Of a stretch of 64,000 bases of DNA, positions 18,758 through 27,649 are shown piece after piece; position 1 is the first letter of the stretch; the number at the start of each line of letters is the position of its first letter. The position numbers and the translations under genes were made by a program. Source of the stretch: Porphyrobacter sp. GTDB taxonomy: Bacteria; Pseudomonadota; Alphaproteobacteria; Sphingomonadales; Sphingomonadaceae. The notes beneath the pieces are model-generated. The model did no database searches and was not told the origin of the DNA. It was given only the letters and a program-made list of their open reading frames with translations. Where the stretch lies: assembly GCA_027533455.1 (NCBI GenBank), contig JAPZUC010000001.1, positions 310,001-374,000 on the forward strand, written 5' to 3'.

Positions 18758-18786
18758 GGGCCGTCCTTCGGGGCGGCCCTTTTTGT
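18758..18786 (+). terminator. Rho-independent terminator after carD
   Basis: A GC-rich hairpin, GGGCCGTCC / GGGCGGCCC with a TTCG tetraloop and a single G-T pair, is followed by five T residues. It lies 28 bp past the carD stop. Confidence 0.92.
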
Positions 18787-18879
18787 TTGGTCGCGTGCCT
18801 CGGCACCATTCGCTTGCGACTCTCCGCGTGGTGTATTACATTGGCAATACGCCATCAGGCCAATCGGGAGAGATCCAGC

Positions 18880-19680
18880 ATGATCCACGCCCTGCACCAC
18901 CGCATGGCCCCCGCCGCCCTCCTCGCACTCGCAGCCACGCTGGCAGGCTGCGACGGCGCCGATGTGGAGATCAACGGACAGAAGGGCGTACCGCTCTCAG
19001 AGATCGAGATCGCCGGCCCGCCGCCCACGAACGTGTTCCTCGCCTCGGGCGACAATGTCATCGTGAGCGACGGCGATACCTTCGCGATCAAGGTCGAGGG
19101 CAGCGACACGGAATCCTTGCGCTTCGTGCGCGACAAGGAAGTGATCGGCATCACCCGCGTCGATGGCTGGAATGGCGACAACAAGGCGACCATCCGCATC
19201 ACCATGCCCGCCCCCAAGGAAATCATCATCGGCGGAAGCGGCAAGGTGACGGCACAGAGCCTCGCCAGCGACGCCGACATCAATATCGGTGGCAGCGGCA
19301 CCGTGGAGTTCACCTCGTTCAACGGCCAGACGCTCGGTATCAATATCGGCGGCAGCGGCACTGTGCGCGGTTCGGGTACGGCCAAGGAGCTTGAAGTGCT
19401 GATCGGCGGCGCGGGCGAGATCGATATGCCGGGGCTCAAGGCTGACCAGGCCGACATAACAATCGGCGGCAGCGGCGATGTCGTCTTCGCGTCGGACGGC
19501 ACGGTGGAAGCGAATATCGGCGGTGCGGGCGATGTGAAGGTGACGGGCAACGCCAAGTGCACCGTCAATGCCATGGGTTCAGGCACGCTGACCTGCACGC
19601 CCGGCAGCGCCGGCGGCGCCAGCGCGGCGATCCCTGCACCCCCCGCGGCGCCCGCCGCTCCGGCCGCGCCCGCAGAATAG
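18880..19680 (+). CDS. GIN-domain (DUF2807) putative lipoprotein
   Basis: This 266-residue protein begins with a lipoprotein signal peptide; the lipobox LAGC places the modified cysteine at residue 24. The mature part is a head-GIN (DUF2807) beta-helix with at least six repeats of an IGGSG/IGGAG motif. A Pro/Ala-rich tail of about 20 residues closes the protein. GIN-domain proteins are often secreted or cell-surface bound, and their function is not established. The ATG at 18880 has GGGAGAG upstream and restores the signal peptide; longer frames read through the preceding terminator. Confidence 0.87.
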   Translation: MIHALHHRMAPAALLALAATLAGCDGADVEINGQKGVPLSEIEIAGPPPTNVFLASGDNVIVSDGDTFAIKVEGSDTESLRFVRDKEVIGITRVDGWNGDNKATIRITMPAPKEIIIGGSGKVTAQSLASDADINIGGSGTVEFTSFNGQTLGINIGGSGTVRGSGTAKELEVLIGGAGEIDMPGLKADQADITIGGSGDVVFASDGTVEANIGGAGDVKVTGNAKCTVNAMGSGTLTCTPGSAGGASAAIPAPPAAPAAPAAPAE

Positions 19681-19721
19681 CATTTGCCTTATTGAAAGAC
19701 GCGGGCGAGATTGGGCGGGTT

Positions 19722-20054
19722 ATGACTCCCCTGCGCACTCTCGCCGTCGTCACTGCCGCGCTCGCGCTGCAAGGCTGCCTTGCCAAGGCGGCGGTCAATG
19801 TCGTCACCCTTCCCGTGCGCGCTGTCAGCGCCGGAGTGGATGCCGCGACCACCAGCCAGTCCGAAGCCGACGAGAAGCGCGGCCGCGAAATCCGCAAGCG
19901 CGAGGAACGGCTCGGCGAGCTTGAACGCGACTACGACAAGGCGATGGAGCGCTGCGCCGATGGCGATGACGAGGCCTGTGACAAGGTCCAAGCAATCCGC
20001 GCGGAGATGAAGGCGTTGCTTCCGGGCGTGCCGGTCGAGCCCGATAACCGCTAA
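19722..20054 (+). CDS. Small putative lipoprotein with a coiled coil
   Basis: This 110-residue protein has a short lipoprotein signal; LQGC puts the lipidated cysteine at residue 19. Residues about 45-75 form a charged coiled coil (KREERLGELERDYDKAMER), and a CADGDDEAC motif with two cysteines nearby could form a disulfide. It lies 42 bp after the GIN lipoprotein and is probably co-transcribed. I do not recognise a named family. Its end overlaps the convergent tsaC-like gene by 4 bp. Confidence 0.75.
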   Translation: MTPLRTLAVVTAALALQGCLAKAAVNVVTLPVRAVSAGVDAATTSQSEADEKRGREIRKREERLGELERDYDKAMERCADGDDEACDKVQAIRAEMKALLPGVPVEPDNR

Positions 20055-20968
20055 GCCGCCGCCCGCCGGAGCCGGTCGTTGATCGCGCGGCCCACGCCTT
20101 CATCGGGCACAGGCGCAACCGCGATACGCGGGTGCGGGGCGCGGGCGGCTTCGTGCAGGCAGGCATAAAGGCGGGCTGCGGCTTCGGCGAGTTCGCCCCC
20201 AGCTGACAGGGTGATGTCCCCCTCGACTGGCCCGAACCCGATCAGAAACTCGTCCGGCCCGGCATCCAACGCACCGAGCCGCACCGGCTTGCCCGGCGCA
20301 TAATGGCTGGCAAGCTGTCCCGGGGCCTCGATGCTTGCCCCCTCACCCCGCGTGCCGATCTGGAGCGGCCCCGGGCGCAGTTCCTCCACGCTCCCGTCGG
20401 CCCGCACTGCGACAATGGTCGATTCCACCCCGGCGGGCGTTGCGCCCCCGTCGAGCACCATGTCGATCCGCCCGTCGAGCGAGGCGAGCACGTGCGCGGC
20501 ACAGGTCGGGCTGATGAAACCGCTGCGATTGGCCGAGGGCGCCGCCAGCGGGAAGTTCACCGCCGCGAGCAGCGCGCGCATCGCCGGATGGGCTGGCGCG
20601 CGCAGAGCCACCGTCAGCAGGCCTGCGCTGACCGCTGGGGCAAGCGTGACGTCATTACGGCGCGGCAGCACCAGAGTCAGGGGCCCGGGCCAATGCGCCT
20701 CGGCCAGCGTGATGGCTTCAGGAGAGAACTCGGCATAACGCGCGGCCTGCTCCACCCCTGCGACATGGACGATCAACGGATTGAAATCCGGGCGGCCCTT
20801 GGCGGCATAGATCCGCGCCACCGCCTCGGCACTGTCGGCCCGCGCCGCGAGGCCGTAGACCGTCTCGGTCGGAACCGCGACAAGTCCGCCCGATTCGAGG
20901 ATTCGCGCGGCTTCCGCGATCCCGGCAGCATCTGCCAGCCGCACTTCCGTAACGTTCTTGCCGCTCAT
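20051..20968 (-). CDS. L-threonylcarbamoyladenylate synthase (Sua5/YwlC/TsaC)
   Basis: This 305-residue enzyme makes threonylcarbamoyl-AMP from Thr, bicarbonate and ATP, the donor for the t6A37 modification of ANN-decoding tRNAs. The N-terminal YrdC domain shows PTETVYGLAA, AAKGRPDFNPL (the KxR-N site) and APSANRSG. The extra ~100 C-terminal residues (from about 200) are the Sua5-type C-terminal domain, so this is the long Sua5 form rather than short TsaC. It is transcribed towards the preceding lipoprotein gene. Confidence 0.94.
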   Translation of the reverse strand: MSGKNVTEVRLADAAGIAEAARILESGGLVAVPTETVYGLAARADSAEAVARIYAAKGRPDFNPLIVHVAGVEQAARYAEFSPEAITLAEAHWPGPLTLVLPRRNDVTLAPAVSAGLLTVALRAPAHPAMRALLAAVNFPLAAPSANRSGFISPTCAAHVLASLDGRIDMVLDGGATPAGVESTIVAVRADGSVEELRPGPLQIGTRGEGASIEAPGQLASHYAPGKPVRLGALDAGPDEFLIGFGPVEGDITLSAGGELAEAAARLYACLHEAARAPHPRIAVAPVPDEGVGRAINDRLRRAAA

Positions 20969-21040
20969 GCCCCGGCGCTATATTCGTTTGCCCGCCCTGC
21001 CAAGAGCGCAGCCCTTATCCATCTGAAGGACTCCCCCGAA

Positions 21041-22783
21041 GTGACCCCCTATTCCCCGCCGACCGCCGACCAGCTGCTTGCCATCCGCGTCAATGCCGGG
21101 ATCGACGAGCTGGCGACCACCGAGCGCTTCGCCCATGCCGAAGCCGATCTGGTGGAGGCCATCGTCGCGGGCGTCGGCCAGTTTGCAGCAGGCGAGTTCG
21201 CGCCCCTCAATCGCAAGGGCGATCTGGAGGGCGCGAAGCTGGAGAACGGCGTTGTTCGCCTGCCTGACGGCTTTGACGCCGCCTATCACGCCTATGTCGA
21301 GCAGGGCTGGAACGCCATCGCCTCCCCCGCAGCCCATGGCGGCCAGGGCCTGCCATTCACGCTGGCCTGCAACGTGCTCGAAAACCTCGGCGCGGCCAAC
21401 ATGGCCTTTACGCTCCTGCCGATGCTGTCGGTCGGCGCCATCGAGGCGCTGGAGCATCACGGCAACAAGGACCAGCAGGCGATGTACCTGCCCAATCTCG
21501 TCAGCGGGAAGTGGTCGGGGACGATGAACCTGACAGAGCCTGCCGCCGGGAGCGATGTCGGCGCGCTGCGCTCGACCGCCGAGCCCATCCAAAGCGGGCC
21601 GCACGCAGGCAAGTACCGGATCACAGGCCAGAAGATCTACATCACATGGGGCGAGCATGACCTTGCCGAGAACATCATCCACCTCGTCCTCGCCCGCTTG
21701 CCCGGCGCGCCCGAAGGATCGCGGGGGATCAGCCTGTTCGTGGTGCCCAAGTATCATGTAAATGCCGACGGCAGCCTTGGCCCGAAGAACGACCTTCGCT
21801 GCGTCAGCCTCGAACACAAGCTCGGCATCAACGCCTCGCCGACATGCGTGATGAGCTACGGCGACAATGGCGAATGCATTGGCGAGCTGGTCGGCCAGCC
21901 AAACAAGGGCCTCGCCGCGATGTTCACGATGATGAACAACGCACGCATCAATGTCGGCAATCAGGGCGCGCAGATCGCCGAGCGGGCGACCCAGCAGGCG
22001 CTCGCCTATGCCCGCGACCGGGTGCAGTCCGCCCGCGCCGGCTCGCCCGACAAGACCCCGGTGGCGATCATCGAGCATCCCGACGTGCGCCGCATGATCC
22101 TGCGCATGAAGGCGCTGACCGAAGGCGTGCGCGCGCTGCTCTACTACTGCGCCGGGCAGGTCGATCGCGGCAATCTCGGCGACGAGGCTGCGCGGACGCG
22201 GGGCGAGATCGTCGTGCCACTGCTCAAGGCGTGGGGCACGGATGTCGGAGTCGAAGTCTCCGGCCTCGGCATCCAGATCCACGGCGGCATGGGCTTTGTC
22301 GAAGAAACCGGCGCCGCCCAGCACTGGCGCGATTCGCGCATCGCGCCGATCTATGAAGGCACCAACGGCATCCAGGCTGCCGACCTCGTCACCCGCAAGC
22401 TCGGGCTTGATGGCGGCGAGGCGCTGGTCGCGCTGTTCGAGACCATCGCGCGCGAGACGGCCGACGAATTCGCGCTCTCAGCCCTCGCCCGCGACTGCGC
22501 CAATGTCGCGCGCTGGATGCGGGACGATGCCAGCCTTGACGATCGCCTCGCAGGAAGCGTCCCGTTCTGTACGATGGCGGCGGTGTGCGTGGCCGGGTGG
22601 CAGCTGACCAAGCAGGCCACAGCGGTGAAGGCGGGCGCGGCGCCAGAACTCGCCGCAAGCAAGCCGGTGACGGTGCGCTTCTTCCTAGACCGGATCGTTC
22701 CCGAGGCCGCAGGGCTGAAGGCTGGAGCCATCGCGGGCGCGGACTTGCTCTACACCCTCCCAGCCGAAGCGCTGGTTGGCTGA
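21041..22783 (+). CDS. Acyl-CoA dehydrogenase (fatty-acid beta-oxidation)
   Basis: This 580-residue flavoenzyme catalyses alpha,beta-dehydrogenation of an acyl-CoA. Motifs seen are MNLTEPAAGSDVGAL for substrate/FAD binding, GHGG-like LGIQIHGGMGFVEETG, and IYEGTNGIQ with the catalytic glutamate. The extra C-terminal ~130 residues after the core are typical of the larger FadE-like family found in alpha- and gammaproteobacteria. The GTG at 21041 is chosen because AAGGA lies upstream and the family N-terminus starts here. The DUF815 gene follows immediately after its stop, but no functional tie is known. Confidence 0.92.
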   Translation: MTPYSPPTADQLLAIRVNAGIDELATTERFAHAEADLVEAIVAGVGQFAAGEFAPLNRKGDLEGAKLENGVVRLPDGFDAAYHAYVEQGWNAIASPAAHGGQGLPFTLACNVLENLGAANMAFTLLPMLSVGAIEALEHHGNKDQQAMYLPNLVSGKWSGTMNLTEPAAGSDVGALRSTAEPIQSGPHAGKYRITGQKIYITWGEHDLAENIIHLVLARLPGAPEGSRGISLFVVPKYHVNADGSLGPKNDLRCVSLEHKLGINASPTCVMSYGDNGECIGELVGQPNKGLAAMFTMMNNARINVGNQGAQIAERATQQALAYARDRVQSARAGSPDKTPVAIIEHPDVRRMILRMKALTEGVRALLYYCAGQVDRGNLGDEAARTRGEIVVPLLKAWGTDVGVEVSGLGIQIHGGMGFVEETGAAQHWRDSRIAPIYEGTNGIQAADLVTRKLGLDGGEALVALFETIARETADEFALSALARDCANVARWMRDDASLDDRLAGSVPFCTMAAVCVAGWQLTKQATAVKAGAAPELAASKPVTVRFFLDRIVPEAAGLKAGAIAGADLLYTLPAEALVG

Positions 22784-22784
22784 C

Positions 22785-23597
22785 ATGGCCGGGGAGGCGC
22801 TCGACCGGATCGCCGCCGCGCTGGAGCGGCTTGCGCCTCCGCCGCCCCCGCCGACCGATTGGCTCAGCGCGCCTGCTTATGTGTGGGAAGGCGAGCGGGC
22901 GCGCGCCGTTCCGGTGCTCGACGCCCTGCTGCTCGACGCGCTTCACGGGATCGACGCGCAGAAAGTTGCGCTGCGCAACAACTGCGCCCGCCTCGCCTCG
23001 GAGGCGGCGGCGCATGATGTGCTGCTGTGGGGCGCACGCGGGATGGGCAAATCGGCCCTGGTGCGCGCCAGCGTTGCCGATGTGCAGCGCGAAACGAACG
23101 CTCTCGCTCTCGTCCAGCTTGCCCCGGGCACGCTGCCAAGCTTCCCCGCGCTGATCTCTGCGCTGGCGGGCGAGAACCGCGCGTTCCTGCTGTTTATCGA
23201 CGACCTCGGCTTTGATGCGGACGGGCGGGCGGAGATGCTCGCGCTGCGCAGCCTGCTCGATGGCGGCGTTGCTCCGCGTCCGGCCAATATCCGTCTGGTC
23301 GTCACCGCCAACCGCCGTGCGATCATCGAGCGCGAGGATACCTCAACTGCGATCCACGAACGCGACGAGCGCGACGATGCGCTGGCGCTCGCTGACCGCT
23401 TCGGACTGACGCTGGGCTTCCACCCGGCGGACAAGGACACCTACCTCGCGATTGTCACCGAATTGGTTGCACCGCTAGGCCTCGCGTTCGAACACGAGGA
23501 AGCGATGGCCTTCGCGATCCAGCGCGGCAACCGCTCAGGCCGGACCGCCCTGCAATTCGCGACCGAAATCGCTGGCCGGGGGGGAAAGCGGCTCTAG
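22785..23597 (+). CDS. DUF815 AAA+ family ATP-binding protein
   Basis: This 270-residue P-loop ATPase matches DUF815 (Rossmann AAA) proteins. It has an altered Walker A, GARGMGKS, near residue 85, a Walker B-like FLLFIDDLGFD, and a sensor region VVTANRRAIIERE. The ATG at 22785 lies one base after the acyl-CoA dehydrogenase stop. The function is unassigned; these proteins are soluble and usually single-domain. The C-terminal region includes the family helix ending with RSGRTALQFATEIAGRG. Confidence 0.88.
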   Translation: MAGEALDRIAAALERLAPPPPPPTDWLSAPAYVWEGERARAVPVLDALLLDALHGIDAQKVALRNNCARLASEAAAHDVLLWGARGMGKSALVRASVADVQRETNALALVQLAPGTLPSFPALISALAGENRAFLLFIDDLGFDADGRAEMLALRSLLDGGVAPRPANIRLVVTANRRAIIEREDTSTAIHERDERDDALALADRFGLTLGFHPADKDTYLAIVTELVAPLGLAFEHEEAMAFAIQRGNRSGRTALQFATEIAGRGGKRL

Positions 23598-25069
23598 TTG
23601 ATCTTCTGGCCCGCTTGCTTGCGCAGGTAATCGGCTTCGAAATCGGCGCGCGGATCGCGCAGTTCGGTCGGCGGGAGCGGAGCGCCTGTCAGCGCCGCGA
23701 TCGCTGCAGCGGGCGCAGCCGAGGGCGAGCGCACGCGCCAGATGATCCCCGCCGTATCGTCCGACACCAGCAGCGCGCCATCGCCCGCCCATTCGACCCA
23801 GGTCGGGCGGCCGCGGGTGGTGCCATCATCCTTGAGGAAACCGGTCAGCACCGGCTTCGGCTTGCCCACCGGATTGCCGCGCTCGTCGAAGTCGACGAAC
23901 ACCACGTCATAGCCCGAGGGCGGCTTGCGGTTCCACGAACCGTGCCGCGCGATGAAGGCCCCGCCCGCAAAGCCCGTTCCCATGCGGTCCCCGCTCTTGC
24001 TGAACACCAGACCAAGGGCCGCCACGTGAGGGCCGAGGGCATATTCTGGCTTGCGGACATACTCCATCAGGAAGCGCGGCATGGGTGCTTCGACGCGGCG
24101 GTCGCGGTTGTCACGGTAATAGACCCACGGCCAGCCATATTGGGCGCCCACCGGCACGTTGGTGAGGTAATCGGGGACGAGATCGCTGCCGAGCATGTCG
24201 CGCTCGTTCACGGCGGTCCACAGCTCGCCGGTCCACGGGCTGAAATCGAGCCCGTTGGGATTGCGCAGGCCCGCACCGAACTGGCGCGGGCGGCCCTTGG
24301 CGAGATCATATTCCCAGATCATCGCACGGCCTTCCTCGACCTTCATCCCCGCCTCGCCGATATTGCTGACCGAGCCGACGGCGACATAGAGCCGCGCGCC
24401 ATCGGGGGAGAGTTCAAGGTTGCGCATCCAGTGTCCGCCGCCGGGCGCGAGGTCCATCAGCTTGCGCGGGGCGCGGGTAATCTTTCCGCCGCCGAGGGCA
24501 TAGGGATAGGCCAGCACCGCATTGTGGTTGGCGACGAACAGCGTCCCGTCCTTCCATGCCATGCCCGAGGGCGAATCGAGCCCTTCCAGAATCACCTGCT
24601 TCACTTCCGCTGTGCCGTTGCCGTCGGCATCGCGCAGCAGCACGATCTGGTTGGGGGATTCGCCGGTCGCGCCTGCCTTGGTCAGCAGCTTTTCGGCGAT
24701 CCAACCCTTGATCGCATCCATCACTCCGCCGCCCTCGTTCTCGACCTTCGGCGCGCGGGTGAGGGCGACGAGAATATCGCCGTTTGGCAGCGCGAACAGC
24801 GTGCGCGGATGCTCCAGCCCCTCGGCGAAGCGGGCCACTTCCAGCCCCTCGGCCGGCGTCGGTGTCTCGCCCGGCTGCCAGCCCACGGGCTCTGCGACCT
24901 GCACGGTGGGGAAGCTCTGCGCATCGCCTTCACGGAGCACCGGATCGGTGCCCGCGACCTCCTCGACCGAAAGCTCGGCGGTGTCACCGCGGCTCAGAAA
25001 CCAGAAGGCACCCCCGGCGACAATGATAATGATCCCGAGAGCGATTGCGATTTTGCGGAGAATGGCCAT
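23594..25069 (-). CDS. PQQ-dependent sugar dehydrogenase family protein (sorbosone dehydrogenase-like)
   Basis: This 491-residue protein is anchored by one N-terminal helix (IAIALGIIIIVAGGAFWFL). The rest is a periplasmic six-bladed beta-propeller of the soluble glucose/sorbosone dehydrogenase type. Family features include GLRNPNGLDFSP, the loop GAQYGWPWVYY and FIARHGSWNR. Such proteins bind PQQ and oxidise sugars or sugar-derived aldehydes. No PQQ biosynthesis genes are visible here, so the cofactor would come from elsewhere. The ATG at 25069 gives the natural membrane-anchor start. It converges on the DUF815 gene. Confidence 0.88.
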   Translation of the reverse strand: MAILRKIAIALGIIIIVAGGAFWFLSRGDTAELSVEEVAGTDPVLREGDAQSFPTVQVAEPVGWQPGETPTPAEGLEVARFAEGLEHPRTLFALPNGDILVALTRAPKVENEGGGVMDAIKGWIAEKLLTKAGATGESPNQIVLLRDADGNGTAEVKQVILEGLDSPSGMAWKDGTLFVANHNAVLAYPYALGGGKITRAPRKLMDLAPGGGHWMRNLELSPDGARLYVAVGSVSNIGEAGMKVEEGRAMIWEYDLAKGRPRQFGAGLRNPNGLDFSPWTGELWTAVNERDMLGSDLVPDYLTNVPVGAQYGWPWVYYRDNRDRRVEAPMPRFLMEYVRKPEYALGPHVAALGLVFSKSGDRMGTGFAGGAFIARHGSWNRKPPSGYDVVFVDFDERGNPVGKPKPVLTGFLKDDGTTRGRPTWVEWAGDGALLVSDDTAGIIWRVRSPSAAPAAAIAALTGAPLPPTELRDPRADFEADYLRKQAGQKIN

Positions 25070-25147
25070 GTGGGACGGGATAAGGCCGCAACCCGCCGGC
25101 GGCAACTACCAACCGCGGCATCGTTTGACGAAAGGCGCCTCACCCCC

Positions 25148-25648
25148 GTGTACGATTTCAAGCCAGAAACCCCGCTCGCCCCGCAAGACCTCTACCGCGA
25201 ATTGCTCGCGGCGGCCGATGCGCTGACCGATGGTGAGCCCGATGCGGTCGCCAACATGGCGAATGTCGCGGCGCTCCTGTCGGAGTTCCTGCCCGATCTG
25301 AACTGGGCGGGGTTCTACCGGGTGGCTCCGGCGAAGACCGGCGGGGCCGATGAACTGGTGCTCGGGCCTTTCGTGGGCCGCCCGGCCTGCATCCGCATAC
25401 CTTTCGGTACGGGCGTATGCGGCGCGGCGGCGGAAAGTCGCGCCACGCAACTTGTGATGGATGTCCACGCCTTTCCCGGCCATATCGCCTGCGATGCCGC
25501 CAGCGCCAGCGAACTCGTGGTTCCGGTCCTGCGCGATGACAAGGTGATCGCAGTGATCGATCTCGACAGCCCGTCCCGTGCCCGCTTCACCGAGGATGAT
25601 GCCAAGGGGATTGAAGCACTTGCGGCGCTGCTCGCCACGCGGATCTGA
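25148..25648 (+). CDS. msrC: Free methionine-(R)-sulfoxide reductase (GAF fRMsr)
   Basis: This 166-residue GAF protein reduces free Met-(R)-sulfoxide with three cysteines. The hallmark region is complete: RPACIRIPFGTGVCGAA (two cysteines) and GHIACDAASASELVVPV (third). Downstream, VIAVIDLDSPS matches the family end. The GTG at 25148 starts at the family N-terminus; the ORF extends upstream, but only through the opposite-strand neighbour. It is divergent from the sugar dehydrogenase gene, and their starts are only 80 bp apart. Confidence 0.94.
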   Translation: MYDFKPETPLAPQDLYRELLAAADALTDGEPDAVANMANVAALLSEFLPDLNWAGFYRVAPAKTGGADELVLGPFVGRPACIRIPFGTGVCGAAAESRATQLVMDVHAFPGHIACDAASASELVVPVLRDDKVIAVIDLDSPSRARFTEDDAKGIEALAALLATRI

Positions 25649-25710
25649 AGAGCGCATCTGATCCATCCCGAAACGGGACAGGGAACAGACCCCGCTTGGG
25701 CGAGAGGCGG

Positions 25711-25740
25711 CTGCGATGGTTAGCTTTTGCTAACCATCAG
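25711..25740. repeat. Perfect stem-loop (10 bp arms) before the glycine-zipper gene
   Basis: GATGGTTAGC at 25715-25724 is perfectly complementary to GCTAACCATC at 25729-25738, with a TTTT loop. Flanking CTGC/GCAG extend the stem with one bulge. It could terminate msrC transcription (no T-run follows) or act as an operator or leader hairpin for the next gene. Confidence 0.8.
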
Positions 25741-25771
25741 CAGACCCGGGCTGATTCAGGGGGATTTGCCC

Positions 25772-26596
25772 ATGTCCAAGCGTTTTCAAGCCCTTCCGCT
25801 CGCCGCTTTGGTGCTCGCTCTTCCGGCAGCCGCGCAGGCGCAGGACTATTCCGACCTGCCGCCGCTTGCTCCGATGAGCGAGGCGCAAGTGAAGCAGCTC
25901 CCCGCCGAAATGCGCACTGCGCCAGCTACCGTCCGGATGGAGGAAACGGTAACGGCCGTGGACGGGGTCGAAACGGTCACGCGGACCCGTTACATCGATA
26001 GCGCGCGTCCTGTTCCGGCCCTGCCCAACCCCGCCTATGCCCCGCAACCCGCTTATGCGCCTGCCTATGCTCCGGCCTACGCCGCCCCTGCGGTGTTCGA
26101 GCGGGAGCAGTGGATCGACGAGTGCCGCCGTCGCACCCGTGGACAGAACCGCGACGACACCGGCCTCATCATCGGCGGCCTCCTCGGCGCGATTGCTGGC
26201 GGTGTGGCGGGCTACGAAATTGCGGGTGGCGGTGACCGCGTGCTCGGTAGCGTGCTGGGTGTGGGCGGCGGCGGGTTGATCGGCGGACTGCTCGGCAGCC
26301 TGTTCGATGACGACGATGATGACCGTTACGACTGCGAAGCCGCGCTCGATAGCTATCTTTCAACCTCCGGCGCCCCCGGCCCACGCATCGCCAGCCGCGA
26401 GATCGCCTACCCCGCTTATGGCTACACCTATGCTCCGCCGCGGCAGATAGTGATGGTGCCGGTGCGCACCGAGGTGCAGCAGCAGGTCGTGGTGCGCGAG
26501 ACCGTGCGCGAGGAGAGCTACACCGTGCCAGGCGCGAGCCGCGTGATCCCCGGTTCGGCCCCGCGCCCCTCGCCCAAGATGATAAAGCAACGCTGA
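25772..26596 (+). CDS. Glycine-zipper outer-envelope protein with signal peptide
   Basis: This 274-residue protein has a signal peptide (cut near residue 22, AAAQAQ). A Pro/Ala/Tyr-rich repeat segment (AYAPAYAPAYAAPAV) follows. Residues about 125-180 form glycine-zipper helices (LIIGGLLGAIAGGVAGYEI and GVGGGGLIGGLLGSLF) and an Asp-rich patch. Similar '17-kDa-like' proteins sit in the outer membrane or periplasm and are of unclear function. The ATG at 25772 follows the stem-loop. A terminator lies directly downstream. The C-terminal region is low complexity. Confidence 0.82.
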   Translation: MSKRFQALPLAALVLALPAAAQAQDYSDLPPLAPMSEAQVKQLPAEMRTAPATVRMEETVTAVDGVETVTRTRYIDSARPVPALPNPAYAPQPAYAPAYAPAYAAPAVFEREQWIDECRRRTRGQNRDDTGLIIGGLLGAIAGGVAGYEIAGGGDRVLGSVLGVGGGGLIGGLLGSLFDDDDDDRYDCEAALDSYLSTSGAPGPRIASREIAYPAYGYTYAPPRQIVMVPVRTEVQQQVVVRETVREESYTVPGASRVIPGSAPRPSPKMIKQR

Positions 26597-26623
26597 TTTT
26601 CGGTCCCCTGGGGGACAAACGGA

Positions 26624-26660
26624 AAGCCCCGCAAGTTCAGGCGAATTTGCGGGGCTTTTT
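26624..26660. terminator. Bidirectional rho-independent terminator between convergent genes
   Basis: AAGCCCCGCAA at 26624-26634 pairs with TTGCGGGGCTT at 26647-26657, followed by T's. On the minus strand the hairpin would end parB transcription less strongly. It separates the glycine-zipper gene from parB. Confidence 0.92.
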
Positions 26661-26686
26661 CTCTGTATAGCAGAAGGTTGCTGGGA

Positions 26687-27649
26687 TCAGAACTCGCCGC
26701 CAGTCAGCCGCTGGCATACCAGATCGAGTTGGTCGAGCGTGGTATAGCGGATCGTGATCGTGCCCTTGCGCGGATCGACTTCCGGCTTGATCCGCACGCT
26801 CAGACCGAGAAACTCCTCGAGATGCTGCTGCACAGCAATAATGTCGGCGTTTTCAGCGGTCACATAGAGCGGCGGCGGCGGTTCTTCGGTACGCTTCGAC
26901 GGTTTGCGCGTGAGGGTTTCGATGTCACGCACCGAAAGCCCCTCGGCCACCGCGATTGCGGCGATCTCGCGCGCATCGTCCCGCCCGATCAGCGCGCGGG
27001 CATGGCCGATCGACAGCTTGCCCTCATGGATCAGGTCGAGGACGGAATCGGGCAGCGTTACCAGCCGCATCATATTGGCGACATGGCTGCGCGACTTTTC
27101 GACCATCTTGGCGATGTCGACCTGGATCATCCCCTCCTCTTCGGAAAGGCGATGATAGGCGCGCGCTTCCTCGACCGGGTTCAGGTCTTCGCGCTGGAGG
27201 TTCTCGATCAGAGCGAGAGCCATGACCTCCCGGTCGGACAGGTTGCGCACCAGAGCCGGGATCTCGTGCAACCGCGCCTTCTGCGCCGCACGCCACCGAC
27301 GCTCCCCTGCAACCAGCTGAAAACCCTCACCATTCGGATGCGGGCGCACGATGATCGGCTGGATTACACCGCGGGTGGCGATCGAGGCGGCAAGCTCGTC
27401 AAGCGCGGCCTCGTCGAAATACTTGCGCGGATTACCCGGCAGCGGCTTGATGCTCGACAGGGCGACATTGCGCAGCGGCGAGGAGCCAGGGTTCGACGCT
27501 TCGGGGGTTGCATCCTCGCGGCGCATCAGCGGTTCTTCACGCCGGGTCTCGCCCAACAGCGCGCCCAGCCCCCGACCGAGCCGACGCGGCTTGTCATCCG
27601 CGCGCGAATTCGCGCCGATATCAGCGGGTTGTGCGGTGTTATCGTTCAT
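26687..27649 (-). CDS. parB: Chromosome partitioning protein ParB (CTPase/centromere-binding)
   Basis: This 320-residue protein loads onto parS and spreads to segregate the origin. The N-terminal LGRGLGALLGE is the ParA-interacting motif. The CTP/arginine patch GERRWRAAQKA and ENLQREDLNPVEEARA box are present, followed by a helix-turn-helix (VEKSRSHVANMMRL) and a C-terminal dimerisation domain (TLDQLDLVCQRL). It overlaps parA by 4 bp. Seven exact parS sites in this window are its expected targets. It closes the minus-strand partition operon. Confidence 0.97.
   Translation of the reverse strand: MNDNTAQPADIGANSRADDKPRRLGRGLGALLGETRREEPLMRREDATPEASNPGSSPLRNVALSSIKPLPGNPRKYFDEAALDELAASIATRGVIQPIIVRPHPNGEGFQLVAGERRWRAAQKARLHEIPALVRNLSDREVMALALIENLQREDLNPVEEARAYHRLSEEEGMIQVDIAKMVEKSRSHVANMMRLVTLPDSVLDLIHEGKLSIGHARALIGRDDAREIAAIAVAEGLSVRDIETLTRKPSKRTEEPPPPLYVTAENADIIAVQQHLEEFLGLSVRIKPEVDPRKGTITIRYTTLDQLDLVCQRLTGGEF

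Noticed and set aside
20978..22324. Long minus-strand ORF opposite the acyl-CoA dehydrogenase
   Set aside because: Antisense to conserved dehydrogenase motifs; no family features of its own.
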